Source: Gadus chalcogrammus
Taxonomy: Eukaryota > Chordata > Actinopteri > Gadiformes > Gadidae
DNA: 64,000 nucleotides
Direction: 5' to 3'
Assembly (NCBI RefSeq): GCF_026213295.1
Contig: NC_079414.1
Coordinates: 14,859,049 to 14,923,048, forward strand
Below the pieces are notes generated by a model, which had not been told where the DNA came from, searched no databases, and was given only the letters and a program-made list of their open reading frames with translations. A program made the translations under genes and the position numbers. Numbering within the stretch: position 1 is the stretch's first letter; every line of letters starts with the position of its first letter. Positions 46,387 to 59,380 of the stretch are shown one piece after another.

Positions 46387-47860
46387 ATGGTTTCCCACTC
46401 GCTTGCACTGCCGATGATCTGCTTCACCACGCTCTGGGGGCTGGTGGGGATCGTTGCACCATTCCTGGTGCCAAAAGGACCGAACCGGGGGTATGTACCG
46501 TTACCCGCAACTGATAATCACTACGACTATTCATTATATGCGTCTTGTTTTTCCTTATTACTTGACAAAAGATGGTGTCCAAGATATAAGCCTATTTGTA
46601 TGTCTGTGCAATAAACCCTTCCTCGTAGCCGTTGCGGTGATTGGACTGAAGGCGTTAATGGTGATTTGATGAAGGCCGAATGCGTCATCTTGCATCCTTA
46701 TCAGCTAAAGATATCCCTAAAATGTGCTAAAAGACATGACCTTGATAACTGAGGTAGATCGATGTAACATATATAAAATAACCCACCCTGAGAGTGAAGT
46801 GAGGTATAAGGATCTTTAAGAATGCTATAGCCTACTCTGTGGTGAGCAGGTTATTTTATTTGTAGGCTATTATATAGGACTTTTACGTTGACTGCGTTAA
46901 TTCATTCCTAATATTGCATGCGCTGACGGCTTTATAAGAACACGTTTGTTCTTCACGTTTTGTGTAATGGGTCTGTTTGCTTGGGCATTGAAGAGTGAAC
47001 GAGTGAGTGAGTGCCAAGGTGCGTGGATGCGTGCATGTGCGTGTGCGCGTGCGTATGCGTGTGAGAGAGTTGGGGTGTTAGTTGTTGGATGTTAAGAATA
47101 ATTCAACATTTTATTCTTATTTCAATTAAAATAATTTGTTATTTTCTGATCATTCCCCAGGGTCATCATCACAAGTCTGGTGCTCACAGCTGTCTGTTGC
47201 TATTTGTTGTGAGTAAAGGGTATTTTATATTTTGACACTTGAGCTTGTTGTTTTAAACCCAACATCAGGGCAGGGTTATGTAGTGGTTGGCTGGCTCCAA
47301 CCTTGACTGTGCCCTATTTCCCGCTAATTTCTGATCAAGCTCTTCCCCGAATGGCTCGGGCAATCCAACATGCCTATTAATCACATGTGTGTGAAACCAA
47401 CACTTTCCCATGACACAGAAATGTATGGAGGAAGCAGAGAGGGGGGGGGGGCATTTCTTTGCCTTCTCATATCTTGCCCTCTTCTGTTATTTTCTTCTCG
47501 CTCTCTTTATACGAAAATCGTACCCATAGCAGCTTTAAAATATAATATTTATAATAATCGTTTTTAATCCGGTCCCGGCTTCTTTTGTCTGGTCTGATCC
47601 GGTCCTGTCTGGTGTAGTCCTACTCTGGTTTTGTAATTTCTATACTGGTCTAGTTCTGTTGTTGTCTGATCTAGTCTGGTCTATCAGATCTGGTCTGGTC
47701 TGATCCGGTCCTGATGTGGTCTGACCCGGTTCTGGTCTGATCCGGTCTTTGTCCTTTCCTCCCCAGTTGGTTGATAGCAATTCTGGCCCAGACCAACCCT
47801 CTGTTTGGCCCTCAGCTGAAAAATGAAACTATATGGTACTTACTTTACTTCTGGGAGTAA
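46387..47860 (+). CDS. atp6v0e2: V-type proton ATPase subunit e 2
   Basis: Exons 46387-46490, 47161-47208 and 47767-47860 (stop TAA) join in phase to an 81-residue protein, the exact family length. It is a small two-helix membrane subunit of the V0 sector, which moves protons into acidic organelles. Helix 1 is [20 protein letters not shown] onward. The conserved loop PKGPNRGVIIT spans the first junction. Helix 2 is [14 protein letters not shown]. The ending [21 protein letters not shown] is diagnostic. The start VSHSLALP and the ending FWE fit the e2 rather than the e1 paralogue. A donor (GTGAGT) 9 bases after the stop indicates a 3' UTR intron. Confidence 0.95.
47566..47752. repeat. Degenerate TCTGGTCTGATCCGGTCC repeats
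   Basis: Intron 2 of atp6v0e2 contains irregular units built from CTGGTCTGATC and CCGGTCCTG over about 190 bases, close to the exon 3 acceptor. Confidence 0.75.
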
Positions 47861-48619
47861 AGGAGCCAGGTGAGTCTAGTCCAAGTTTTCAGTAACCATT
47901 AATTAATTCATAAATAAGTTAATGTATTAGTTTATGAATGAGGATACAAGTAACCTGACTCTAGCAGATGTGCGTTAGACTGGAACCACTCTCGATTTCC
48001 AAGGGGGGTTATCGACAGCCGCAGACCAAAATAACTCTGGACTGAATTGTAACGACCTACAACCAATCAGAGCAACTCAATGTGTGATGCAGCCCTCTTG
48101 GTTGTTTCCTCAATGGCTCTCCCATAGGGTGCTCCTCTGTTACGTAATCATACGTTAGATAAACAGTTGTGATTGGCCTGACCTGGGCCAGTGCTGCTGA
48201 AAATGGGGGGGGGGGGGTATATTCTATAGCACCTGTATAGCACCAGTAGCATATTGAAGAGCAAATAAAACACTAACTTCAACGTTCGTCTGGTTCCAAG
48301 GCTAGTTGTGGTACTAGTTAATTTTTTAATTCATGAATTAGATCATCCATATAGGGGTTAATTAGGGCATTCATTCATTCATTCATAAATCTTTTATGCG
48401 TTCATTAAAAATAATTAGCCCATTTATGAATTAACATTCAACTAATCATTACTTTAATTTTCCTTTTTGTTTGCTTGCACCTTATATAATTATTTAACAT
48501 TCAGTGTTTAAGTGTGTAAAATAGATCCATGAGCAAAAATATAACAAATTGAATATTAACTGTTATCTCTCTCTCTTTCTTCTTCTTCTTCCTGTATGTA
48601 TCTATCGATCCGTCCCCAG

Positions 48620-48850
48620 GGCTACCAGGTATTAAATACCCGGAACTATCTGTCGTCATTCCGGTCTTGGTGTTCCAGATGAAGCCCCTCCCCCTCATCC
48701 TCAACAAATCACCGCTCGGTACCAACATCACTGTTACCGTCATTCCCCTCACACTTCCCCTGAAGGTCCTCACAACGTTGTTGTGAATATTGCAGGAACG
48801 TCCCTAGTGTAGTGTTGGAAGTCACCAGCCAAGGTTGTGTATAGGATGTT
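48620..48850 (+). other. Probable 3' UTR exon of atp6v0e2
   Basis: An acceptor CGTCCCCAG ends at 48619. Paired with the donor at 47870, it would make a non-coding last exon beginning GGCTACCAGGTATTAAATAC. The exon end is not determined. The exon junction would lie only about 10 bases after the stop, too close to trigger nonsense-mediated decay. Confidence 0.5.
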
Positions 48851-49129
48851 ATTTTGTGATGGTTTTACATAAGGTCCATTGTGTGTTGCTTAGCCTCTCA
48901 TGGTGGCCGTGTTCTGCGTAAATATTTTGAAACGTATAGTCTGTTATTTTTTTGCAGTTATTTTGTTTACATTTGTGCGAGCATGTGGCTATCATCAGGG
49001 AACACTTTTTTTTATTTAACTTTTAGTATTTATTCAGGCGCTCACATGAGCTTGAGATGTTCATGCAGTCTGACTTACAGGATGTGAAGTGTGTGTGTAT
49101 GCGTGTGTATGTTGGTTCGTATGCATGTC

Positions 49130-49131
<2 letters not shown>

Positions 49132-49212
<81 letters not shown>
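49132..49212. repeat. (GT)n microsatellite
   Basis: About 80 bases of GT within a wider purine/pyrimidine-alternating stretch (49088-49265). Confidence 0.95.
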
Positions 49213-49214
<2 letters not shown>

Positions 49215-50222
49215 GTAATATATTACTAAATGGGTATGTGTGTGTCTGTGTGTTTATGAGGTGCATGGGAAGCGGTATCTGGTAAATGTTTGGACCCAAG
49301 CCGTCAGAATCTCGCGGAGCCGACATTTCTCTTTCACCCCCATCCACGTCATGTTATTTTTGGTCCCTGTTGCCATGGAGATCCTACTGACCCCCCCAGC
49401 TACTTGTCCCTACCCCTAAACCCAATGTGTGCGGCCCAAAGTAAAATTAGGAAATCACTTTTGACCCAAACTTGGCTATAGCTGTGATGACAGGATAGAG
49501 AGATGCGATTGATAATAACAAATTAAGAAAAGTACCAATGACAGTAAGGATTTGGGTCCAAATAAGGTCTGCAGATATTTAATACGACAGGGAACACACA
49601 GGAGGAGATTTTCCTGCTTTAGAAGACCTCTATGTCGGTTACACCAGTGACTGGGAGTTAACATCAGACATCTGACCATCCCCAACCTGGAGTCTGTAAA
49701 TGGTAAAATAAATCCACCAGATGCACTCGGCATAAGTGCATTTGGTGGATACAATAGGCTAATGCCTCTGTATCGTGCCAGGGATAAATTTCCTCTAGCA
49801 ACCGGTACGCTATATTTAGCTTAATGCTTGGTAGCTGACTCTGTGTTAGCTAGCACCCTCCATATCCCAGGATTGTTATGCATGTTAAATCCCTTGAACG
49901 TAGGCAGCCATGGAGTTTCAACTCCCCCAACATCTGCCCACGAGCATCACAGCCCCTCCACCCCCCACCCACACACTCCCACCACCACCACTACTTACCA
50001 CCCACCTGCTCCTCTCTAAAACCACCTTTGCTTCAGCCAAAAATAATCTTAAAATCAATATATACAGCTACTTCTTAGAAAGACCAAATTGTGTTCTATC
50101 TTTTCCGTTAATTTCTGTTGGCCCGTAGTTGTGTTGGTGACATTTTGTCCCAGAGGGATTGCCCGCGCCTCCCCTACCCTTCTCCTCTGTTCTCCTCCGA
50201 CCATGGAGTGACCATGACAAGA
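49213..50222. other. Intergenic, no gene seen
   Basis: No supported exon or repeat family. Open frames near 49830-50130 are Pro/His/Thr-rich translations of CACCAC-type low-complexity DNA. Confidence 0.35.
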
Positions 50223-50248
50223 TCCCCCCCCCCCCCCCCCCCCCCCCA
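50223..50248. repeat. Poly-C tract
   Basis: About 25 consecutive C, a likely site of sequencing error and length change. Confidence 0.9.
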
Positions 50249-50747
50249 CCCCATCAGTGCAGTGGTTAACACAAGGACATGACATACTGTACCGCTACTG
50301 CGCCACATTCGGGTGGGGTAAAGATTAGTTTGTCCAAAGCAGAAATATCTTGCGCCTTGTGTTTAGAAATGAAAAACCTGCCTTTATATCTTGGACGGTT
50401 TTAGTGTGTATGAATGTCTTGTGTTTAGATGACAACTGGAGCGCTGTCGATCGTTTCGAAATTAAGTCCTGGACTCATAAAGGTGTTTGTAATTTTGTTG
50501 TGGTCACCATGGTAACAGAAAATCATAAGCCTAAATGTGTGTCGAGTTGAGAAGAAATTACCTTGTGCAAAATCGATGTGGTGTGTGACGTCAAGTGGCA
50601 TTGTCAGATAACGTGTGGAAATAAAAACATGATACATCCGGCTTTGTCAATGCTCTCTTTGTTGTCATTGATTTGTTCGTTTCTAAGCAGACTGATAAAC
50701 AATAAAGCCTTGTGCTTCTATACACAAAACACATCTCTGAATAGTGT

Positions 50748-50748
<1 letters not shown>

Positions 50749-50828
<80 letters not shown>
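50749..50828. repeat. (GT)n microsatellite
   Basis: About 80 bases of GT followed by a short (GTTT)n run. Confidence 0.96.
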
Positions 50829-50829
<1 letters not shown>

Positions 50830-50831
<2 letters not shown>

Positions 50832-52040
50832 TTTGTTTGTTTGTGTGTGTGCATGGTTGTAGATAATATATGATCTTGAGATCACAAGTACAGAACATGC
50901 CTTCAACCGTTCAGTTTAGTTATTTAATTGATAAGCAAGATGTTGTAAGCAGGTAGGGAGAGGAGAAGTTTGTCTAGGAGCGGTAGGTGTACGTCTCACT
51001 GTCTGGCGTTCCATGATGTAATCCCGCTTTTGGACCTGGAGAATCAGATAGTCCGGAGGAGATGGGGAGGTGAAGGGTTGGGGGGATTAAATACATGTGG
51101 GTACTAGGTAGGTAAGTGGCGTAACACAACAGCGTGTTTTCCATAATCTACATAAATCGCTGTCGCAAAAACAGGTACCATTGTGGTTGTTTAAGCCAAG
51201 ACTTCTATGAAGGAAAATAAAACAAGTTTAGAACACTTTATGATCAATTTGTAGATCAAAACATGATGGCTGAAGTATAGAATCTAGAGCACAGAGAGTG
51301 GAGAACTAGAGAGAGGAACCTGCATGACATGGCAGAGGGGACAAAAAGGTTAGTAGGCCAGTAACACACAATACAGAGAGAGAAGCAATGTTGACTGAGA
51401 GGGAGGGAGGGAGGGAGGGGGAGAACGAGAGAGAGAGTGTGTGCGCGCGCGCGCGTGCGTGTGAGATAGGTGTCCGGTCAGATCAGTCACTCACATCAAA
51501 AGAGATTAATGAATACATGAATCGAAGATTGAATACATTACTTGATTAATTAACCCCTTAATCGAAATGAATGAACACAGTAATACAGTGAATCAATACA
51601 GCAATAGATGAGTCAAATATGGATGACCACATTAATAGATTAATGAACACAAAAATAAGAGTCACAAAGATATATTCATGAGCGTGTTAACAAAGATGAG
51701 GACACAATAGGTGATTCAGGAGAAAGCTAAACAAAATATATATATTTTTAAGATGCTGTTTAATAATATTGAGTTGAAGATATCAGTTAATGTGAATTCT
51801 GGAAGGAGTGGACATTAAAAGTTTGCCATTGTGTGCTCCTACCCAATGTGAGGAAACTTTGTTTGAGCCAGTTGTGTTCAGAATTAGGATTATAGCTCTG
51901 AATCACTAATTATTATTTTTAATTGTCAATTAAAATGTGGACTGTACTAAAATCATTCTTTGAGGTTTCATTGTTTCTATTGATGTGCATAATGACACAT
52001 GCTTTTTTCTGAACAACTACAATCTTTAACCAATATTTCC
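50830..52040. other. Intergenic with simple repeats
   Basis: No gene. It holds (GGGA)n at about 51400-51420 followed by GAGAGA and a GCGCGCGCGC run at about 51444-51455, which could form Z-DNA. Confidence 0.4.
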
Positions 52041-52049
52041 TAACCCTAA

Positions 52050-52970
52050 CCCTTACCCTAAAATCTCTATGTGCTTCACCATCCGTAATAGGCCTATCAA
52101 CGTTTTTGAGGTACGGATAAAAAATGAATTAATTGAATCAGTAAATGTAGTAAAATATTTGGGCATCATCCTGGATAATAATTAAAAATTTGTTACGCAG
52201 ATTAAGTATGTTGCAAAGAAGGTCAAACTAAATCTAAACTGTTTCCGTTTCATAAGAAGGGACTTGCCATGTCAAACGTCCAAATTATTTATGCACGCTA
52301 TGATTTTTTCTCATTTGTCATACTGTATCACATCATGGTCACAAGCTTCTTCTACCGCATTAAAACCTATCTTTTCAATATACAAACAGACAATAAAAGT
52401 CATGGACCGGAAACCCATGAGATGGCATCACTGTGGCATTCTAAAAAAACACAACCTTTTCACCTTTGATAACTTTTTTAATTTTAGTAATCTTAAATTG
52501 TTTTTCTAATGTGTAAATAATCATGTGTCACCACTGTAGTCTGAATTGGCCATCAGACGTCAGAGCTCTCGTCGGGCAAATACACGAGCCTCCATCAATG
52601 GTGATTGTCTTGTTCCCATGTACAAGACATCTTTCGGTCAGTCTGTTTTCCCTGCAAAGGGGGCAAAACTATGGAACCTCTTGCCCACTAGTTTAAAACT
52701 AGAGACTTACAGCAACACTTTTAACAGAGAACTTAAACAACGGCTCAAAACAAATCAACAGTGCTCACACAAATAATTTACAACTGGTTAATTGTCTGAG
52801 CATGCTGCCTTTCTGTTTTGTTTATTTTATTTTATTATTATTATTATTTATTTATTTTAAATCCTCCTGTGGACAGGTGTTGAAAACTAGCATTTGTTAC
52901 ACTGAAAACAATGCATCTGGTTTCGTCCAATGATATTGTCACGTCCATGTTAAATAAAAATCGACTTACT
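52050..52970 (+). mobile_element. LINE remnant, end of reverse transcriptase ORF
   Basis: A plus-strand reading with one stop (TAA at about 52182) shows SVNVVKYLGIILDNN, KLFMHAMIFSHLSYCITSW and ALKPIFSIYKQTIKVMDRKP, then, in another frame, FGQSVFPAKGAKLWNLLPTS. This is the conserved order at the C-terminus of a common fish LINE ORF2. Stops and frameshifts show it is dead. The 3' end runs to about 52960 (GTTAAATAAA). The clade is not certain. Confidence 0.78.
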
Positions 52971-55900
52971 TACTACTAAAACTTTTTTAAACCTTAAAAT
53001 GCCTGAAGTGAATAAACCAGTAAATAAGATATCTGCTCATTAAAATAGTGTGTTTCAGTGCAGACAGCATGGCCTACAATTCTGGTCCGGTCTAAGAAAT
53101 TATACGGCAGTCAAGCATCTTAATAATCACGACACACTTCAATCACATAATTTTTCTATACACATTTTTTAAAAACGCTAGTAAGCTACACTCAACTGCT
53201 TCGACTAAAACCTGCACTCTGTTCTTTTTTGCATTTGCAGAATAAAGAGATTTGAGATTGTACCTATAGTTAACAGTTATACCAGTTAATACAGGTACTG
53301 ATGCTTCACAAGCGTGTGCATGTCATATATAATAATATTATTATTATAATTACTATAATAATTATTATGCTATAATATGAATAGGCTTACTCATCATTAT
53401 AATAGTAATTGTACTTTTTTTCCTATATAGCGCATATTAGACCTACTAAATTACACAAACAAAACTTAAAGTCACATTAAGTCGTTTTAAGCAGACATTT
53501 CGAGTTGACTATGCTGTACATTTATCGGAGTTCACCGAGTTCACTACTTCGCTCTTTATGTTGTCCTTAAATCAGGGTCACGTGGACCCGCCCATGTGAC
53601 GCCATATCCGCTTCCACTAGAATTACAACAAGCGCTGCTCGTGAACTCATATGCCCTCACCCGAACAGATCTGCACTACTTTCTTTTTCCACGCCTGATA
53701 CAGTTTAACCGTTTTATCAACAGGTCAGTGCCTCTCATTATTTCTTTCTCTTCTAGTAGCGTTGCACGCCCTCACGTGTCGACACCAGAGACGCGCAACT
53801 ACAACTTCTTCAGACAACACACACGCACTAAAAATACCAACAATATTTACTGGCGGCTCCCCGCCCTCTCTCCCTATCTCTCTCCCTCGGTGAATAATAT
53901 TGAAGATACCAGGAAGGGCCATCAGTTACCAAAGAGAGGTTATTCTTTTGAATGTTTAGTAGGATGTCTCCAAATCTAAAACTTTTTGCCTTGAATGATT
54001 GGAAGCTAGCATAAAACATGTTAACAGTTACCCCGCAGTCGTCGGGTTTGTTTTATCCAGGACATAACGAAACTAAAACACGTGTTAGTCTTGTTTTTGC
54101 CCTTTTTCCCATGTAGCTGATGGAAGGCTTGACATAAGGCTGTTGCAAAGCGAACTTCCTCCATGGAGTAAAGTATGTGCCACTTGGCAGTGCGCTACCC
54201 CTGCTACTACCTCTGTGTATAACAGCATCTGGACTGGCCGAGGCGGACATTTTACACTTGACCAGTGGAGCCAGAGAGAGCCTGCATGGAGGATTTTCCC
54301 AGGACGACGACCTCGGCTTTTCCATGATATCGTATAGCTTAAGCTGTTCGCTCACTCGGCGACTCACTGCATTCTCCACTTCGTTCGTCGCACTGACAAC
54401 TGAATCCAACTTTTTTCTTACTGTTTACGCACCGGAGCAAACGCAACGATCGGCAGCTGGACGTCAGATCTCCATCTCTAACGTATGGAGTTGCTTTTAG
54501 GACTGCGCAGTAGCAGCACCTGTGGGTACAAAGGGGACAAAGCTTACCCCAGGGCTTCTCCCTCCCAAGTGTTGTGCTTGTTTTAATCCGTGGGAAGCGG
54601 TGTATCTGCGGCTGCCCAGTGTGTTCTGTGAGAGGTGGGAGACGCTACCAAACCTTGCTCTCTGGCGGTGTGCGGTATTAACTATTAATATTGGACATCC
54701 GGTGGCAGCGCCAGCTGCGCCCCTAATTTTTTTTAGTCTTCGCATCGGAGCTCTGGGATTGTTTGAACCTGATACCACGGATCGCCGGAATACATGGTAT
54801 GGATGCAATTAAACATTTGTGCTAACATTTGGGCAATGTTTTGAGGGGTAGGGCGAACCCCTGTCGTGCCTATTCTCGCCCGCGTGTGCCATGCGGGTCG
54901 CGCGGCCATGGCACCGTTTCTCTCTCCGGTTGTTTAGATCAGGCGGTCCGCTGTACAGCTGTGAACACAGGACCGCTTTAACCTCGTAGTTGTCTGTTTA
55001 TTTATTTTAAAAACAAAAAAACAAATATTAGGACAGTTTAGGGACGACTTTTCGACATGACTAGGATTGGAACGTAAATTTGCGATTGAGAAGCTTGTTA
55101 CTTTGTCTGCCAGCTGCAAGGACACGGAGAGGACAGTGTGTAGCCTATTCCTTTCTTCCAGATCAGCCAATATGTGCAAACGCGGCGCCAGATGCACTCT
55201 GGTTTTTAGACGGAATGTGGTATCATACAAAACGATGCTTCGTGCAACCTCTATAAGATCTTAATTCCGCAAATTGGCTTTCCAGACAGCCCACCATCCA
55301 CCCCTCCACCCTCCAGCCCCCTTTCGGTCGGTTAGCCACGCGCGACCACTCCACGCTGCTCCACTCTTTGCGTGCTGCCAACCGAGTCTATTATGGTCGT
55401 CCGATTGACGGACTTCCAGGTCTGGACATCTGATTGTTTTTGTCGAATTGTTTTTCTAAAAATGTTACTTCTGTAGTTTAGTAGCAGTGGACCGTATATT
55501 TTTCAAAGGTCCTAACGTTTATGTCCTGGCCCTGCTGCAAGCATCCCTTCAAAGGTTGTTTCCAAATAAGCATCAATACTCCTGTGTGTTTCTTACGACG
55601 TGTTTCTAACGAATTGTTTAAAGGCTGGGCCGGGTCTGTTGTCACTGTTCGGAGCAGGGCTTCTGGTATAGTAGGCTCGTCCTATAGAACCACTATAGAG
55701 AGCTTTAGGGTGAGGAGGTTGGAAGACTCTTTTGTTCAGCTCAAACAATGCCCGTTTCTATTTCCCCACTCTGTCTGCTATTTAAACACGCAGAGGCAGC
55801 GGACAGTTTGTACCCTAACTAACCCCTGAACAAATTTGAGTTCCTGTGCTGGGTTTTTGGGTTGCTGTATGAATGTCTTCTACTCAGTGCATGACACATT

Positions 55901-58168
55901 TCTGTCTATTTATGTATACAAGTTGGTTTACTTTACACAGTGCACAGCAATATCCACAAATACTTGTGTACCATACCCACAGGACATACTTCAGGGTTGT
56001 TTGCATGCTATTGACTGGTCTCAACCAAACAGCTGTGTCGACATGCACTCCCCAGAAGGACCAGTGTGTTTACAGTGGCTTCAGCTAGGCATATGAGGAG
56101 GTTACAAGGAGCTAATGACCCTGAGTTCTATAGAAACTTTGGCCTTCATGTGAGACATGTGACGTCGGTTTTGTTGTTCTACCCGAAGTGCCGCACTTAA
56201 CCTTTGGCCCGAGGTTATGTCACATCAACTCCACACACAACAGCTCCCTTGTAAAAGCGTATGATGCTCTGCAAGCGTCTCCATAGGTCTCTTCATGTGC
56301 AAATCCACACTGAGTGTCGTTGTATCTCCTTGTCATGTTAAAGTGTATGAATATTGTTCAGATTCATAAAGGAACTAAACAAAACAACTGAATGTCAAAG
56401 CGTTGCCATGTTCTGTTTTATTCTGGCTATGTCTAGAAATGAGTCAATATTGTGGGGTGGGTTCTGAAGACAACAGTGTCGGGGTCCCAGGGGGAATGCA
56501 TCGCAGATGGTAAAGCAAAGTAGAACCAGGAAGCTTTTGTTTCCACGCCACGCCCCTCTGAAATAGCCTTCTGTGGTGTTGCTCGCCACGGTTTCTGACT
56601 CGAGGCCAACAGGCCGGTGTGAATGTTTACATCACGCTGCGGTCGCCAAAGGGGCCTTTACAGCGGCGACAACACACCAAGTAGTCACTGGTGAATGTTT
56701 ACGTCTGCATGGCAGCGGGCATTGTTTTGTGCCATGGCCCCTCATGCCTAGACTCTGCCCTCCCACTCTAGCTCTCACTTCCTCATTCCTATTGGCCAGC
56801 GCGTGGTCACACACACCCGGATAAACATGTCACTGCATTGTTCTCCCAAACGACCAGACCGTCCGCGTGTTCACTCTTTTGGCCTCCTCTACTTCTCGTG
56901 GGTCTGGTCTGAGCGCCCTGGTGATCCTCTGCTTGCATTGGGTTTCATCAGCAGCACCGTAACACGAAGGCTTGCAGTTTATTTACGCTAGTCTCTTATC
57001 CGCCCCGCCTCTCTTCTTCTCCTGCTGTCCTTTCTCTCAACTCTGGTTTACCCCTTTTCTCCACTTTCTCGTCTCTCTTAACAATCGCCCTTCCCTTTTC
57101 TTTAATAACGCAGACGGACGGATGAACAGACAATGGCTTCCTGCGTCTATGAGCAGATTGTGGGCAATAATTAACTTTAGGCTGTCTGCTAAAAGACAGA
57201 ATTAGGGTACAATCTTATCATGTGTGTTTACCTGTTATCTAATGTCATGCAACACATGACGAGTGCTTTATTTAGCATAATACACACAATAACGTGCAAG
57301 AGACACCTTTTGTATCGCGTTTCACTGAAGTCACAATTGTTTGACCTCATCCTCCTCCCTCCTCACAAGCTGTCCACTCTCCTACTCTTCCTCATCTTTC
57401 GTTGCCTCAAGTCGCTTTGGATAAAAGTGTCTGCTAAATTCCCTCAATGCAAATCTCTCTCTTCTTCGACTCTATCCTCCCCCTCATGATCCTCCTCTCT
57501 CCATTGCTCCTCCTTCTCTAGTCAAAGGGAGCTGACTGGTAGGCCATGGGCAGAGGGAGTTGAACACCCTCACACTGCTGCACTACGATTGGCTGAAACC
57601 CCCCTGACCGGCTTACTACATCCTCCTTCCACCGTACGTACCACACACACACACACTGTCTAGCCAGTTTGATGTTTTGTTGCTTTTGAAGTGAAAAATG
57701 AATGACAAATGCTTTCCTCCAGCAGAAAGTCGCACAGCGTTGGCTCTGTGAACCTACCCTGACACACCCCACCTCCTCGCCCCTGGCATGCCTCAGGTAC
57801 GACACTTTATTCTAAAGAGGTCAACACATGACAAGCGGCTGAGGACGCGTTAAGAATACAGCCAGCCGGCGTACGGCAGTGCAAAGCTTTAACTCACAAA
57901 ACCATGGAAAGGTGTGTTTTTAGAAATGAGCTGAAGAAAGCCATGTTCGAATAGAGTCTGTTGTTTTAAAGACTTCAAACCAAGCTGTATCCGTTTGGAG
58001 TCGTCGGCCGGGGTGAAAGTTGAAATGTTTATTTTTTTGAGTGTCAAGGTGGCGATTCAACGCAAACACACAGACAGAGACTTATAATTATAGGCTGGTT
58101 TTATGGGTAATCAGGTCACAGCTTCTGTGACCCGAGCTGAATTATGCGTGTGTGTCTCCTCTACCCAG
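52971..58168. other. No coding exon supported; possible promoter zone
   Basis: The segment 53500-55450 is richer in CpG and GC than its surroundings and could hold the promoter and 5' UTR exons of the gene at 58169, which has no upstream exon assigned. Several open frames here lack family resemblance. Positions 57402-57450 hold an L2/SINE tail fragment (CTTTGGATAAAAGTGTCTGC). 56100-57400 shows nothing definite. Confidence 0.35.
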
Positions 58169-59380
58169 CCGGGCATGAATGGGCTGGAGCCGGCGTTTGG
58201 TGAGGCCTACAGCAACCACCGGGGCCTGCTGAGCCCCTACCCCCCCGCCATGTCTCCACAGGGGGGCCGGACGGAGTACAACCAGGTGGGTCATGCTGAG
58301 GTGTTAACCGCTCAACTGTTCCACCTCTGCATGACGGCTTAATAGTATCCATTGTAATTGATTTTATCCATGATATAATTAATTAATATTAGGGTTTTGG
58401 GCAACAGATGATTAAAAAAATGATATTTTAGGGAATATGTTGTCAATTTTGTAAATGTGCCAATTCCTGTCATATTCATATGTCCCGATTGCTACTATTC
58501 TGCATGTTGTGACTATCCCTCCCCTTTATCCAGAGTGTGCTGCTGATGCTGGGCTCCCCGGCGATGCCACGGAAGCGGCCCTTTGAGTTGCTAAGCGACC
58601 TCGTGGACGACGGGGGATTCGGCGAGGACCTGCACCCGGAGCACTGGGACGTGTCGGAACTGGACGAGATGGCCCGCTACGCCAAACCAGGCCTGGGGGT
58701 GGACGGGGGTCCGGCCGGCACGGAGGAGGAGGCGGTGCTCCTGGGCCGTTGGGGGCGGAGCTCGGAGGAGGAGGAGGAGAGGAGGAGGAAGAGGATCGCC
58801 GGGGAGACCCACGCCACTGAGACGCACGGCGCTGGGGATCATTGGGGCGGAGGGGGTGGATGCGCTGCGGAGAGGAAGCTGTGCCCTGGAGGAGGAAGGG
58901 AGGCGGAGGAGAGGGTTTCTAACGTGGAGGTGTACCAGGTGGAGCAGCAGCAGCAAGAAGAAGAAGAACATCAAGAGGAGGAAGGAAGAAGGGGAGGAGG
59001 AGGGGGGACAGAGGAGCAGGAGGTTACTGCGTCTTTGGGAGCTCCAGGACTGGAGCTCTGCAGCGAGGAGCACAACTACTCCCTGACCCAGGGAGAAGAA
59101 CTGGCGGCTGGGCTTGAGGACGATGCCCAGGTCCCACCCTACCAGACCCCGCTCAGATCCCCACAACAACACCAGCAGGAGGAGGTGGGGCAGGACATGA
59201 GTCAACCCAGACTGGAAGAAGAGGAGGAGGAGGAGAAGGAGGAGCAGCAGCAGCAGGAAGAAGATTATGAGGAAGACGAAGAGGAGGAGGAGGAGATAGA
59301 GGAGGAGGAGGAGGAGGAGGAAGGGGCGGAGGAAACGGCTGTGGAGGCGGAGGATTCCAGCTCTTCTGAGTCAGAGTGTG
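58169..59380 (+). CDS. Unrecognised acidic Glu-rich protein, 5' coding exons
   Basis: Exon 58169-58285 has an ATG at 58175 and encodes 37 residues (MNGLEPAFGEAYSNHRGLLS..), ending in phase 0 at a GTGGGT donor. Exon 58534-59380 follows (acceptor TTATCCAG) and ends in phase 1 at GTGAGT. The second exon starts SVLLMLGSPAMPRKRPFELL and an acidic segment (DLVDDGGFGEDLHPEHWDVS). It then becomes low-complexity with Glu, Gln and Gly runs, ending in a stretch of about 25 mostly Glu residues and ESECG. PRKRPFELL may be a nuclear localisation signal, so a nuclear or chromatin protein is plausible, but I recognise no domain. A possible third exon is at 62660-62895. The Kozak context and reading phases favour a real gene. 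Confidence 0.7.
59216..59336. repeat. GAG/GAA-rich coding repeat
   Basis: A purine-only strand of mixed GAG, GAA and GAC codons encodes the poly-Glu region of the acidic protein. The reverse-strand Ser-rich frames are shadows. Such tracts vary in length and may differ between individuals. Confidence 0.85.

Noticed and set aside
53596..53979. 127-codon frame near a GC-richer zone
   Set aside because: No domain, no splice support and unusual composition; more likely promoter or 5' UTR DNA.
58591..59205. Leu/Ser-rich minus-strand frame of 204 codons
   Set aside because: Complement of the Glu-rich coding repeat of the acidic gene.
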